64,000 nucleotides of DNA from Phycomyces blakesleeanus NRRL 1555(-). Its lineage: Eukaryota > Mucoromycota > Mucoromycetes > Mucorales > Phycomycetaceae. The stretch is from NCBI RefSeq assembly GCF_001638985.1, contig NW_017265136.1, forward strand, positions 2,710,150-2,774,149, given 5' to 3'. Both the position numbers and the translations under genes were made by a program. Every line of letters starts with the position of its first letter. The stretch's first letter is position 1. Below are positions 23,543 through 36,573 of this stretch, one piece after another. Under the pieces are notes generated by a model. The model was not told the DNA's origin. It searched no databases and was given only the letters and a program-made list of their open reading frames with translations.

Positions 23543-24354
23543 ATGCTAATGGAAGTCGATGAACCCCAGTCTCTCCAATTCAAAGAGAAGCTGTTGCAAG
23601 GATCCAAAGCAGTTAAAGTTTCTGACCTCATCAAAAGACTTAGTGTAAGACTTCTCTTAATAGAAACAGAGGACATCACATCCATACACCTATGCATACG
23701 CATACACAAACCCATAAGCACACACCACACACATATAAGATATAATTAAGCTCACACAAAAAGAACATTAGGATCTTCAAACTGAATTAAAGGCCCTTCA
23801 GCAAGAAACAGTCGAAAAAAACTCTCTTACATCAGTTGCTAAAGACCTTGTCACTAATGCTATCCTGAAGCATGAAAATAAGACTGTCAAAGCTATCACA
23901 GCCTGTTGTTTAGCTGACATCTTGCGATTGTTTGCACCCGATGCGCCTTATTCCAACCTTGAATTAAAGGTACCGAGACATAGACCTACCAAAAAAAAAC
24001 TACATGTACACACACACACACACACATACACAAAAGAAAATTCAGGCAGACAATATAACTATCTTATTATCTTATACAATTTTTTTTTCTGTATAAATAT
24101 ATGCATATACCCATATTTATATATTACATTATCTATAAATTATACAGCGTGTATTCGAGTTCTTTGTATCCCAACTCAGTCTTCTCAAGTCGAATACCGA
24201 TCCAAACTTCCACTATTACTTTTACTTGCTCGAAAGTCTTTCAACTGTGAAGAGTATTATTATCATTGCTGACCTTGACAATGCCGAGCAGCTTTCTTCC
24301 AGCCTTTTCAATCAGTTTTTCTCGGCTATTAGGTACCAAAGAAGAAAAAGAATA

Positions 24355-24390
<36 letters not shown>

Positions 24391-24918
24391 ATCTTTTCTT
24401 CACCACAATTTTTTCTTTGTTTTTATAAATATTATTCTGATTGTTTGTATACTTATATATTTTACCTTTACCATGAATTGTTGATTTCAATAGCGCCGAT
24501 TTACCCCGTAACGTACAAGTTTGCATGACAGATATCTTGATCCAGCTTGTTGAAGAAGTTGGTGCTCTTTCCCAAGAAGTTATCGAACTTATTCTCGATC
24601 AATTCACAGCCAAAGAAAAGGGAGCTTCTTATGCAATGGCTCTGGATATTTGCTTTGCCTGTACGGATGTATTGCAACGCCGTGTTTGCCAGGTATAGAA
24701 AAAAAAGGATGTTAAGAGCTTTTATAACAAAACAGAATTATAAATGAAAGATATAAGAGGATAGGAGAAAAGAAACACAATTATTGAATTCATTAATGCT
24801 TAATTATTACTCTTGCTTTAAAAAAAACGAACGAATTAACGAACGAACGAATGACCGATCGGACGAACGAACGAACAAACAAATGATCAACACACCTAAA
24901 TCTACACCTATCTACGCG

Positions 24919-24951
<33 letters not shown>

Positions 24952-25296
24952 TCATACATAAATTCATTGATACATACAATTATGATCCCAACATTAGCAT
25001 TTTACGGATACATTGATGGCATTTAGCAGAAGTGACGGATCCGATGAAGAATTGGAAGACCTAAAGATGGTACACAGTTTGATTCGCCACGTTCACTCTG
25101 TAGTTCCCAACCTACTGTTGAATGTTGTACCTCAATTAGATGAGGAAATGAAGGTTGATGATGACCATGTTCGCCAAATTGCTACCCAAACCCTCGGAGA
25201 AATGTTTGCTGAAAAGACCTCTGAATTATACCAACAATATCCTATTATTTGGAAGACATGGCTGGGAAGGTATGTTTTATTTTGAGAATTGGGATT

Positions 25297-25336
<40 letters not shown>

Positions 25337-25832
25337 CGTTGTCGTTGGTGTTGGTTTTTTGCGTTATTATTGTCTGTGTGTGTTTGTTTGCTTGTATATG
25401 TATATGTATATATAAAATTATCTACCTTTTTTTTGTATTTATTTAGACGTAATGATAAAGTGGTTCAACTTCGTGTAAGATGGGTCGAAATGTGTGGCCC
25501 TATCTTAAAAAACCATAAGCAATTGGTACCTGAAATTAATGGTAAATCAGACTTTTTTTTTAAAAAAAAATATCAAAAAAAGCTATAGTATTATAAGGAT
25601 AAGAGAGAGAAAGGGAGATATTATTGTTGAGAGATATGAAAAATATCCTCTTACTTGAAATATCTATATCTAGATTGTTTCAAGGCCAAACTTTCTGATC
25701 CTGAAGAAAAGGTTCGCGCAACAGCATGTCGAGTAATTGGTAGTCTTGAATTTGATCTTGAGCCAACTAGCTTTGACAAATCTGTACTCGAACAAGTCGC
25801 TTTACGTTGTAAAGACAAAAAGGTATATATAT

Positions 25833-25864
<32 letters not shown>

Positions 25865-28800
25865 GCCTGATTATATGGCTATGGCTGAGAAGAGGAGAAA
25901 GGAGGGGAAAGGAAGGGGGTGAGATATGATGGGATGGAAGATAGGGGTAAGAGAACATATTATTTATGTGCTTGTATAACTAGCAATCCGTAAGAAAGGA
26001 AGCTATGTCTGCTCTAGGCGCCATTTATAATCACGAATTTGACAGCATGTAAGTATTATTAAAATAAAATGATATGCCAATTGATACCTACACCTACATC
26101 CCCTATCCCCAACGATATATATATATTAATAACACATTTTACTCTCTTTTTATATTATTATTACTATTAATATTTAGCTCTTCCAACAATGAAGATCTTA
26201 TCGCAAAACTCGGCTGGATCCCAGAGACCTTATTGAACTGTTTGTATGTCGATGAACTCGCAGTAACGTAAGTATTTGATTGTAATTACTTGATTTCGTA
26301 AACAAAGCACGAATAAAAACATACAGAAATTAATCATATTCGTGATTTAAATAAATACTATATATACACTTTAGGTCAGCTCTTGAAAATACTATATTGC
26401 AGTATATTCTGCCAGAGGAAACCAATGATTTGAAAAGAACCGAAAGATTGGTAACTGTAGTCGGATCTCTCAGTCCTCGTTCCAAGACTGCATTCAAGGC
26501 ATTGATCCAAAAACAAAAAAGGTATTTGTGCTTCATTATATATAAAAGCAGCAAACATGTATTAACTATGTACAATACAAAAAGTTTCATCAACGACATG
26601 CAGTACTTTGTTGATATGTGCGACGCAGCAGTAAGTTAATTAAATAGAAGAAGAAGAATATTATAATAGGAATATCTAAATAACCTTTTCTCTCTCTCTC
26701 TTTCTTTTAATATATTAATTATTATTATCTTTTAAAAAACAACAACAACAACAACAACAACAAAGAGAGACAATACAGAAACAGATACTGCAACCCAAAG
26801 AAAGACTGAAGAGCTGATGAAACATATTTCAAGTAAGAATACAGGGATACAATGTGTAGATCAAATTTAATTAACTGATATTATTTGTGTTTATAGAACA
26901 ATTTGCTGACAAGTCCAGAACATTGAACAGCTTGCGCCGTTTTGTAGAAGCCGAAGATACTGACATTGTTAAACTTTTGAGAACATGTATTAACCCTAGC
27001 CAAGATTACAAGCGTATTTACAATGCAAAGGTAAAACAAACAAACAAAAAACAAAAGAAGAAGAGAAAAACCTTAATTAGAAATGCAATTGGTCTTTGTA
27101 TATATGCGTTTGCTTTTTTGTACATATTTGAACTTACACATAAAGATAGAAATCACTGTTGAAGCGTCTGGAACAAATGTCTCCTGCAATGTCGGAAATC
27201 TTTGAGTTGATTCTTAATAGAGCTTGCCCAATTGTACTCAACAAATCAAACTTGCCCCACCTTCTCAAAATCTTGAGAGCTACCCGTGGAAGAAAAAATA
27301 CATCTGGTGAAGAACGTCGCGCAATTGCCCAAGACCTATTGAAAGTAAGTATAATCACACTTGTCGCTGTTTCTTTAGAAAACAGCCTACTTAATTATTG
27401 CTAACCTGTTTTTTTTTTTAAAAAAAATGAAATAAAAACAATTATAGGACACAACTTCAAACTATCCCAATATGTTTGAAAAATATGCTCATGAACTTGC
27501 TACTAACATTACTAAGGAAGAGAATGATGAAGTTGGTAAGTTTCTTTATATTATTATTAGTTTATGTGATCTCAACATAACCGGTTTTCTCCATTCAATT
27601 ATTCAATTCTTATATATAAAAAGTCATCGATAGCTTGGAATTGCTGGCCGAGGTTTGCAAAGCACAGCCCAGACTATTTGTATTTGATAGGTAGGACATA
27701 TAGATAGATATATAGACATAATTGTGATTATAACAAATAATAATGGTATGATTTGGTCCAATACGACAATTTTTTTTATTAATTATTTGATCCGAATAGA
27801 GAGACTGTTGAAGGTCTTATGGAGTATACACGCACAGGAGAGGCCAAAGAAGCAGAACATGCTGCCACAATTCTTGGAAATATGGACAACGGAGAACATG
27901 CATGCGAGCTGGTAGTTGAGGTAGGTACAAAGGAAACAAATCATTGATCTTGATTACCTTTTTATTTGATTTTATTTGAATCTATTGTGTTTGATCAATA
28001 TTAACTTGGAAATATTATATTGTTATTACTATAATATTCTTAAAAAAAGTACTTGTGCCAACATTTACGTGTATCCAACAAACACCTCCTTACATTATTG
28101 TCCAGTTTGAAAGAGTTTGCCCTCTACACACCAAGATTATTATCAGAGCATATTGGAAACATTGTTGGGTTTGTCGATAGAGACCTTGTTCAAAAGAAGG
28201 ATAGCATGGTAAGTGCTAGATATTCTAGAGCCATTAATATATATAGAATAACCTAACGACTATATTGTATTATGTATACTTCTTTTTAAAATGATGGTGA
28301 TAAATCAGCAAGGAGATGTAAACCCAGAATGGGTAGAATATAACGATCTTCCTTACTTGGCTCAACTCAAGGTAAAGATACACAAATATATATATACTGT
28401 CAAGAAGTAATAACAAAATTAACAAACTTTTTTTTTTAGATTGTTGGTGTATCAACCCTTGTAAACTACCTCCTTGGTGCAGCTGAATTTACCGATAATA
28501 ACGAGGCAATCACAGCACATCTTTTTAATATGCTTTGGGAGTTTATTGACACCACTTGCGATGAAGCTATTTCGGAAGGTCTGAGGTGAGTTAAATATGT
28601 TTTATTGAATTGTTTTTTCACACAAGAACCCAAACGAACTCAATGTTTTTTTTAAAAAAAAAAGTGCTGCGGAGACATCCTACTTGAGATTGGCAGCTGC
28701 TCAATCTATTATCAAGCTCACGCACCTGAAGCTTTATGAAGAATACCTAACTGTTCCTAAATTTGAGAAACTTGGACTGACCCTTCAGGTAATACATTAC

Positions 28801-30201
28801 ACAGACACGTATATAGATATATGAATAAATGAATAAATGAATAAATGAATGTTTAAATAATAATAATAATAATAATACTTTATCTAAAACATTTACCATT
28901 TGTGTAGGACTCGTGCTACTATGTTCGTTCTGAACTTGCTGAGACTTTGATGAAAGGTCTTCAAATAGGAGAAATCCGTCCTCGCTACTACACATTGCTA
29001 TTCTTGTGCGCTCACGAACCCGAACCAGAATTATTAAAGCAGGTAAATCCAAAATAAAACACGCGCAAGGTTTTTGTCTGTTTTTGGGTGGTGGTGGAAG
29101 GTTCCTTTTATTGACATTGTAGTTCTAGGTCAAATACTTTATTCGCAAACGAGCATCTAAATCGGAATCAGGTATATGGATAGTAATAATCATATTAGTA
29201 ATAGCATTAGTAATAGCATTGGAATTAGTAATATTTGAATATGTATATGTATATGTATATATATATATATGCGTGTGTGTGTACAAATATGCACGGGCCG
29301 CGGATAGTTTTCTAATGATATGGCATACATTTGTGATTATGGCTATTTTACAGGACAACCTTCGCCATTAGAGATGTCATTTGTACGACTGATACATCTT
29401 CTGGCCCACCACCCCGATTTCAGTGTGTCTACAGAAGATTTGCTAGTATTCTCTCAGTACATCAAATTCTACTTAAGTTGTGTTGTGTCCGCAGACAATG
29501 TTTCGTTCCTCTACCATGTTGCTCAAGAAATCAAATCTTCTCAGGATATGGTTACGGCTGAATTGAGCAAGGTAAGAAGGTTTCAATGCATTTTTTTTTA
29601 AAATAAGAAATGTGTATATATACTTTTTTGGGGGTGATAGAATCAACATTGGATCTCTCTATGTTTTTATTTATTGAGTTCTATCGATGCTAATTGACAT
29701 ATCGACTGTTTTACACATATACACAAATATATATATATAGAACTCGTATGTTCTGAGTGACCTTGCATGTCTTTTGATCAAACGCAAATGCCATACTGCA
29801 TCTTGGCCACTGAATGCTTATCCACAAAACATAAACATTCAATCAAAACTATACAGAAACCTTCCATCAGGTGCTATTCAAGCAGAGGTAAGCAGAGTGA
29901 AAAAGAACAAGGAAGAACAAGAAAGATGAAATAGAACAACCAACGAAGAATTGACCCTTTTTTTTAAATATATATATATATATATATGTATATATGTAGA
30001 TCTTAAAAACAAGCTATTTACCAAGCGAATTTATCAAGTCAATTGAAGATGAATCTGGTAACAAAGGATCTGACAAGGTAAGGAAACCAAATGTACATTA
30101 GAATATATATAAAGTGTGTTTCTTATGAATCGTCTATTATTTAGCGTGCTTATTCACGACCATGGGCAACAACAGCTACCAAACGTCCCAGAGTCGCGTA
30201 A
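23543..30201 (+). CDS. PDS5: sister chromatid cohesion protein Pds5
   Basis: Twenty-seven exons, 1129 aa: 23543-23644, 23772-23969, 24148-24332, 24494-24692, 24998-25269, 25447-25541, 25674-25822, 25984-26048, 26178-26267, 26375-26521, 26585-26630, 26766-26832, 26897-27030, 27150-27344, 27448-27535, 27624-27690, 27800-27920, 28050-28208, 28309-28371, 28440-28585, 28665-28788, 28908-29042, 29129-29171, 29354-29571, 29741-29887, 30000-30077, 30145-30201. All phases agree. The helical HEAT-repeat body and conserved segments (ACCLADILRLFAPDAPY, VRATACRVIGSLEFD, FVRLIHLLAHHPDF) match Pds5/Spo76/BimD, the HEAT protein that binds the cohesin ring and controls its loading, release and maintenance. 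Length is close to fission-yeast Pds5. The C-terminal tail is short and basic (KRPRVA), with no long AT-hook tail as in vertebrate PDS5B. Many introns carry (TA)n, (TTG)n or (CA)n repeats. Confidence 0.9.
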
Positions 30202-30982
30202 ATACAGAGAAGTTTGTGTCATGATGATTACAATATAAATAAGCCTGTGGTTCATATTTGAAGAAAAAATGAGACTGAGACTGAGAAACTGAGTGTGTGT
30301 GAGGGAAAGAGGGTGGGGGAAATAACAGTAAAAAAAAACTGTAAATCAATAAAGAGAAGAACATGGCTCACATACAAATCTTTACTTTTTGGTGAGACGA
30401 CGAGATGAAAGGAAGGTTTGGGGGGGAATAGTCAAAGACTCTTTTGGTTTTGGTTTTGGTTTTACCGCGATTATCTCTTTTTTCTTTTTATCTATCTACC
30501 GGTCTGCCTGTTTGTTTGCTTATATTTTTTTGTTCGTTTGTTTGTTTGTTTATATTTTTAATTAATCAATTTCACGGGTCCTACTCTATAAAATATGTAT
30601 ATCCTTTTTGTTATTGTTTATATCATAAATATATATATATAATTTATGTTTTATTTTTTTATTCGTCTGTTACATACATATTTTCATATTGACTGCAAAG
30701 GTCTGGTGTACAATTTATAATATACACATATAAAAATAGAGAGAAAGGAAGATGTTAAGGTTGAGATTGAGGGACTGGAAAATTCGAATTGATAGAGAGT
30801 AAGATAAAATAAAGTAAAAGGATGAAAAGAAGAAAAGGTTGGTAAGGACGCACGGCAATAAAGAGAAGAAATAGGAAAGAGAAAGAACAGAATATTATGG
30901 CTTGATGTTGCTATTTAGTAAGTGAGTGAGTAAGTGAGTGAGTAAGTGAGTTAAGCAGGTAGACAAGTAGGTTTGTAGTTAG
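30202..30982. other. convergent 3' spacer
   Basis: Spacer between the 3' ends of Pds5 (+) and the caleosin-like gene (-). AATAAAG-type signals lie soon after the Pds5 stop (about 30345). AGTGAGTGAGTA repeats lie at about 30918-30950. No coding frame is supported. Confidence 0.55.
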
Positions 30983-33406
30983 TTATTTTATAAGCTGTCT
31001 GTGGAGACTGTTCAGAGTAGGCTGAGTAACCAGCTTTGTTTCTGGATCATGAAGCATGGTGTAAGCCAAGACCCACTGCAATCTGTGGATACCCCTAATG
31101 AAACAAATAACAACAATTTATATTCATTAATTACACACGAATTAAGTTTTTTTTTTAAAAAAAAAAATCAATAGACTCTATAAAGACGTACCATTGTTTG
31201 AATTGCCACCATCTAAGAGTCTTCTTTTCATTTGCTCGCATGGCTCTGAACCCGTCCCAGAAACTTAATCCCAACAGGCTGCTGCCTTGTGCTTTGTGAC
31301 CATAGGCTTGAATCATGTTGTTAACCTGACCCTCATCCTGAGCAAGCATTGGTGTATTGTAAGTCAAGGCCTGTGCCACACGCTTTGTGTAAATCGGTAA
31401 GGTCAGCAAGTCAGTCAAAGACCGGTAGAAGAATGGGAACCCGTGAGGGGAAGTAAGAGGAGACAGTCTGAGATGCATAAGAACTGTAGCAGGGATGGCA
31501 AAAATAAACGAATATCCCAATCCACGCAGAGCTAATAACACACAAACACACAAATGAATGAACCAAATGAGATGAAATAAGTATAAAGCAATTATTAGAA
31601 ACCAATATATTTATATATATATATATATCATATAACTTACAGCAGAATGTGTCCAGCATCGTAATCTTTCCACGACCACGCTTGTCAAAGAATTTGATAC
31701 GTGTCTCGACAGCCTTGATTTCATCATCCACATCCTCCTTGGCTTCAGAATCGATATCGTCCTTTGAAGAAGCGGCCTCGCTTAATAATGTAGCGGCCGT
31801 AGAAGCTGCAGTAGAAGCGGCAGCGGCAGCAGTAGAGGCAGCGGCAGCGGCAGTGGATGCTATGGTGCTGTCCTGTTCTACACCTCTTGATTTTGAGGTA
31901 GGAGCCTTATTACCACTCTGCTTCTTCTCGACCTTTGCTTCTTTTTCTTCCTCAATCTTTTCCTTGATTATTTCCTTCTTCTTTTGCTCCATGACCTTCA
32001 TCTCAGGCGTGAATTCTATATAGATTCATAAAATTCGAATCCATTTAGTAAGTCGTTCAGTTAATCAGAGTCCGTTAATTCAATCCACTTACCCTCTGTG
32101 GTTTCTTCACCATGAGGTTCTTGTCTCATCTTACGAGCCTCGGCTCTAGTACGCTCTCTCATGATTGTGTCTTCATCATAAGAAGGATGACGAGGTACAT
32201 GCTTGGGATATGCAGAAGGAGGAGCATTCTCGAGGTTACTGCCCGTAATCTTGGCAAATGAAGGATCGATTTTCACAAATGAGTTACCCATATCCGAACT
32301 TATATCTACATACACCCAAAAAAAAACATTTAATATATACATGTGTGGATATGGGGGACATATATTACCTGAGGTGTCTTTCTCAGAAGAAGTTGGTTCT
32401 TCTTCTGGCTCTACTGCCTCTGCTGCTTCGTGAAGGCGTGAGATCTCTGTGAAAAGTTCCTTGTCCTTGCCAGTGGGAGAAGCATGATGTTCTGCCATAA
32501 GCTTGGACTGCGCCAGTGTCGGGAAATTATTGTGATTGAGTTCAGTCTTGGGCGATTCTGGAAGTTTCTCTTGCTCGGCCATCAATTGTTTAGCTCTATC
32601 GCTCAAAGGCTTTTCGGTTGGGGGAGGTTCTTTGGAAGCAATCTTTGCAAAGCTTTGGGAAGGAGGAGGAGGGGGAACCTTGACTATATTTTTTGTTTTC
32701 AGTTAGTTTAATACAACCAAGGTTTTTGTTATCTGGTTTCTTGGAAATCCCAAAACATGACCCAATAATTCTCTGTATATATATATATGTGTGTGTGTTT
32801 ACTTACCAGAGCGTTCTTTCAACATATCCTTGACATCAGGTAGGTCTGATAAATCATTGCTGACAGGAACTTCTGCCTTTGTAGTCGCGTCCAGGGAAGG
32901 GAACTCTCGGTTCGAAGCAACAGTGGCAAATGAACGGTCAGGATGCGGGGGTATTGTGGAATCTAAACAAAAAAATATATATATATAAAATAGGTGAACA
33001 ATTATAATAATAAAAGAATCGAGGTTTGGTTGAGGTTTAATTAATTTGAATATTATTATTTTTATTATGCACCAACAACAACAACAACAACAACAAGAAA
33101 GTTAAAGAAATCGCCGTGAAGGATAAAAGATATATCCCCTCCCTTTTGATTCCATTCCATTGTATATATATGGGAATTCTTACCTTGAACGCTACTCTCA
33201 TTACTTTTGCTCAAGAGGTCTCCAACTCCAGCTGATTCGGGCTCGACGCTTTCGGGTGGTTGAATTGATGTCGATTGTTCGAGTGTAGGGAATTCCTGGT
33301 TCTCCGGCAAGTCTTGTTTGGTGATATCGGCAAATGACACATCTTCCTTGATAACTGACTCTACTGGCACTGAGTTGTTTTGCTCTTGTTTTGCTCCTGG
33401 TTGACC

Positions 33407-33437
<31 letters not shown>

Positions 33438-33683
33438 ACATATATAAGTTAGTCCCGAGTATAAAGAGCTCTTTTTCTTCTTCTTTTTGTTTATTCTCGA
33501 CTATGGTTCCCAAAAAAGAAGATTGTTTTTTAAAAACTTACCGTTTTCCTCACTGTTGATACCATCTTCTTTGACAACCTGAGCCCAGGAAGCTTCTAAA
33601 CCAGGGGAAGGATCATTTTCGGAGTGTTTGCTGTCATTTACAGCATTTGCCTCTTCAAGCGTAGGAAATTCTGAAGGGTCCAT
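30983..33683 (-). CDS. FPTL/SFA-repeat protein with degenerate caleosin-like C-terminus
   Basis: Eight exons on the minus strand: 33683-33542, 33405-33184, 32962-32807, 32683-32369, 32305-32093, 32015-31641, 31531-31192, 31094-30983; 624 aa; all phases agree. The N-terminal ~350 residues are low-complexity and repeat a motif pair across exons: EFPTL...SWAQVVKE, SFADITK...EFPTLEQ, SFATVASNREFPSL, SFAKIASKE...NNFPTLAQ, SFAKIT. A charged helix (VMEQKKKEIIKEKIEEEKEA) and an Ala/Ser tract follow. The C-terminal ~190 residues begin with RIKFFDKRGRGKITMLDTF then LRGLGYSFIFAIPATVLMHL, which aligns with the caleosin EF-hand plus membrane-entering segment. Caleosins are lipid-droplet peroxygenase-type proteins. 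The calcium-ligand positions of the loop are mostly replaced (D-K-R-G-R-G-K), so calcium binding is doubtful. The caleosin call is moderate; the repeat region has no known function. Confidence 0.65.
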
Positions 33684-35890
33684 GTTTTAAAAGAACTAAT
33701 GGGTGTTTTTATGCATATACAAGAAATGGATAAGAAAGAGAAAACGTGATAAAGAGTGAAAGATGAATATTTAATATTGATTGATTAATTGAATGCTTTG
33801 TTTGCTTGGTAGATACAGGAAATATCTTACCAAAAAGAGGGCGGGATAAAGCAAGAAAAGGTAACACAAGGGAACTATGAATCAAATTGGTTATATTTTC
33901 TGATATACTTCTTGACACTGCACCACAGTCAAAAGGCAAGAAGTATTTATTATACCTTTTTGGAAATAAGTATATAGACAAGAAAGCAAATGGTTTAAAT
34001 TAGTTCTAATTTTTCTCTTTTCTTTCTTTCTTTCGAGAAAAGAAAAAAAAAAGTAAAAAGGGCGGAGTGAACACATGATGTCATTTAATCCATAGTCACA
34101 AACATTGTTCACACCTTTGAGCAAAAAAGGTGACGAAAGTTGGTTAAAGGACGCCCGACCATTTTGAACAAACGCCTAGTGTTGTCCTTAAAAGAGAACA
34201 ATAAGGTTACATAGTTTTTTTTCTGTGTAGATTGGAATATTATAGTAAAACCAATAAATGCAGAGCTAGTTTCACTTCAACACAAAAGCAAACAATAGGA
34301 GAGCAATATGTATATATATATATTGTATAGTATATTGCATTGTATCCTGTACACTTCTTTAAACGCGTTTAATTTTTTCTTCGACTTGGTATTTGTGTGG
34401 TGTGGTTTGCTCAATGTATTTCACGTGTCAAGTATAATCCATTTTTGTATGAAAAACGTACGTCAGCCCATCCCAATAGTATTATTTATATCTGTACATA
34501 TACACATACACGTATACATGTATACACGTATATACATACATATATAAATATTCCTTACAGAGAAATTATATGAACTGACGTGTTATAATTCTTTGAAAGA
34601 ACCCTGTGCATTGACTCTTAGAGGTTGATCAAATAACACTGTCTATTTCTTGTGAGACACACACACATATATATATATATACTCGTAATAATAATCATAA
34701 TGATAACAATTATATAAAAGTACCTCCTAATAATAGTTATCAGATTTATAGTTTACGTCTTTGATCAAGAAGAAATGAACTGAATTTATCGTATTAATGC
34801 GCCGATTTTCACCACCTTTCATTCCTTTATGCTGAGCATATGATGAATGTATATTTTTGGTTGGATTTAATAAAATGCATTGTTGGACCACACAGTTTTT
34901 TTTCTTTTTTTTTTTTTGGTTTGACATTTATGTATGTGTGTATATATATATACATAAAAGTATACTAAATGCACATATAAATAAATAATACAAAAAAATC
35001 AGTGTAAGCACAATAAATTGATACAATATACAGTTTTACCTATTACTATCATTTTATTTCTCTTTTGTACCTTTTCTTTCAACAGGTACAATATTAATGA
35101 GAAGCCATTAATTAAAAACCAAAAAGAAAAGTACACCAATAACTATGGCAACATAAAAAGAAATATATAACCATAACCATAACAACAACTGTGACTATGT
35201 AAACATTTGGTACCTATGGCAACATCCGGTATCTATGGAAACTGATTAATTGATTTGATTTGATTTGATTTGTTTCCATAGAGACGGACTTTTTCTGATT
35301 CTTTCTCTTTCTTTTTTTATTTTATTTTTCTTATTTAATATCCGACATGAAGAGAAGCCCCATGAACACAATATACGTGTAACATCATTCCCCTTCATGT
35401 GTGTGTGTGTGTGGATCGATTAATAGACTTTAATGTGAATGGTGGGAAACTAGTATTTTCTTATGGTGTATCAATATGATCTACTTTAGGAGAACAAGCT
35501 TATCTATAATACCAGGGGGGGGGGGGGGGGGGTTCCATTCTAAAATAATAATAGTAATAACAAAAGGACAAGTCAAATTCAAGTCAATTTGAGAAAGAAA
35601 GAAAGAAAGAAAGGAAAAGAGTATCTTGGAATTCAATTGCAAAACTCGTATTTCATTTGTACTCTGCTTATTATATTTTTATATATACTTTCTCTTTGTT
35701 TCTTTCTTTTTCTATTTAAGAACCGCCTTTGGAGGCTCGATTCAAAGTTGAAGTATGAAAAAGAAAAAAAAGACCCTCTTCTCCTGTGACCTACGGAAAA
35801 GGGAATGGCTTAAAAAAATGCTAATTTTTTTTAAAAAAAAGGCTGTATGTAAATCAACTGGTTTAGGAAAGGCCAGGAGATGTATATATA
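33684..35890. other. intergenic spacer; X-box-like motif cluster and G18 run
   Basis: No convincing gene. Upstream of the caleosin-like gene are (AT)n and CA/TA repeats. A cluster of CTATGG(C/A)AAC motifs lies at 35143-35282 (see separate entry). A run of 18 G lies at 35515-35532. A 66-codon frame at 35589-35789 (+) has a small plausible patch (NRLWRLDSKLKYEKEKK) but no clear partner exons. Confidence 0.45.
35143..35286. promoter_or_regulatory. cluster of four CTATGG(C/A)AAC motifs with an 11-bp inverted repeat
   Basis: CTATGGCAAC occurs at 35143-35152 and 35214-35223, CTATGGAAAC at 35233-35242, and its inverse GTTTCCATAG at 35272-35281. The last two extend to a perfect 11-bp inverted repeat (35232-35242 and 35272-35282) around an AT-rich TGATT repeat. 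GTTTCCATAGAGAC also fits the X-box pattern RYYNYY-N(1-3)-RRNRAC bound by RFX-family factors. A pyrimidine-rich stretch follows. The target gene is unclear. Confidence 0.4.
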
Positions 35891-35904
35891 TATATATATA
35901 TATA

Positions 35905-36124
35905 ATAAAAGAATGAAGGTCTCGACCTTTGAAGAAGGGACCAGTGAGAAGATCTGCCGTGCCGGAATGGACCAAGTATGGTCCGTGCGGGAAACAAGAA
36001 CTTAGCTTGTAAAGGAAGCCAACTAAATTGAACAGCTGATGATGAGCCGCAACGACTGAATATTTACATACATACATGTACATATACATAGATACATATA
36101 ACATATACATGATTACATACTTAG

Positions 36125-36156
<32 letters not shown>

Positions 36157-36331
36157 GGTATATGTATATATGGTATATGTATATATGGTATATGTATATA
36201 TCAAAGCATTTTTCAGTCCACAAAGGAATTGACAAGAAAAGAAGAAGTAAAGCAAAAAGATAAAGAGAAAGAAAGAACTGGAAAATAAAAAGAAGAAGAA
36301 GAAGAAGAATAATGAAAAATAAAATAAAATG

Positions 36332-36362
<31 letters not shown>

Positions 36363-36573
36363 AGACATGCGAACACAATGCAGCCTCGATCCCCCACCCC
36401 CCAATCAAGTATCTCCTCTGTCTCTTTCTCACTGTATTTCTTTATTTATTTCTTTCCATCTCCCCCCTTTTTGTCTTTTTTTTTTCTAGTGTCCCCCCCC
36501 CAGGTCAAGGAGAAGGGCACCCAGAAGTTGGTGGAACAAGGCGCGGACCGTGAAACGATCGATTTCCAAATAT
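35905..36573 (+). other. unassigned GC-richer island(s), possible small gene or ncRNA
   Basis: Two patches stand out from microsatellite surroundings. Positions 35905-36060 are open in a plus frame from ATG 35913 (STFEEGTSEKICRAGMDQ) and also in two minus frames. They contain a perfect 6-bp hairpin (GGACCA-AGTA-TGGTCC, about 35968-35983) and a CTGATGATGAGC...ACTGA stretch near 36038-36058. Positions 36498-36573 read VKEKGTQKLVEQGADRETID then stop, after a C-rich CAG acceptor-like site. Splicing the two at CAA|GTATGG would give 44 residues. I recognise no family; a small gene, ncRNA or relic are all possible. Confidence 0.3.
36150..36205 (+). repeat. TATATATGG/TATATGTA tandem repeat
   Basis: About three copies of an 18-bp unit (TATATATGGTATATGTA plus one base) follow a (TA)n tract. 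Minus-strand frames such as the YHIYIYHIYIY-type string are shadows of it. Confidence 0.8.

Noticed and set aside
36113..36432. Minus-strand Phe-Arg/Phe-Val and Tyr-Ile repeat frames
   Set aside because: Translations of CGAAAA and TATATG repeats.
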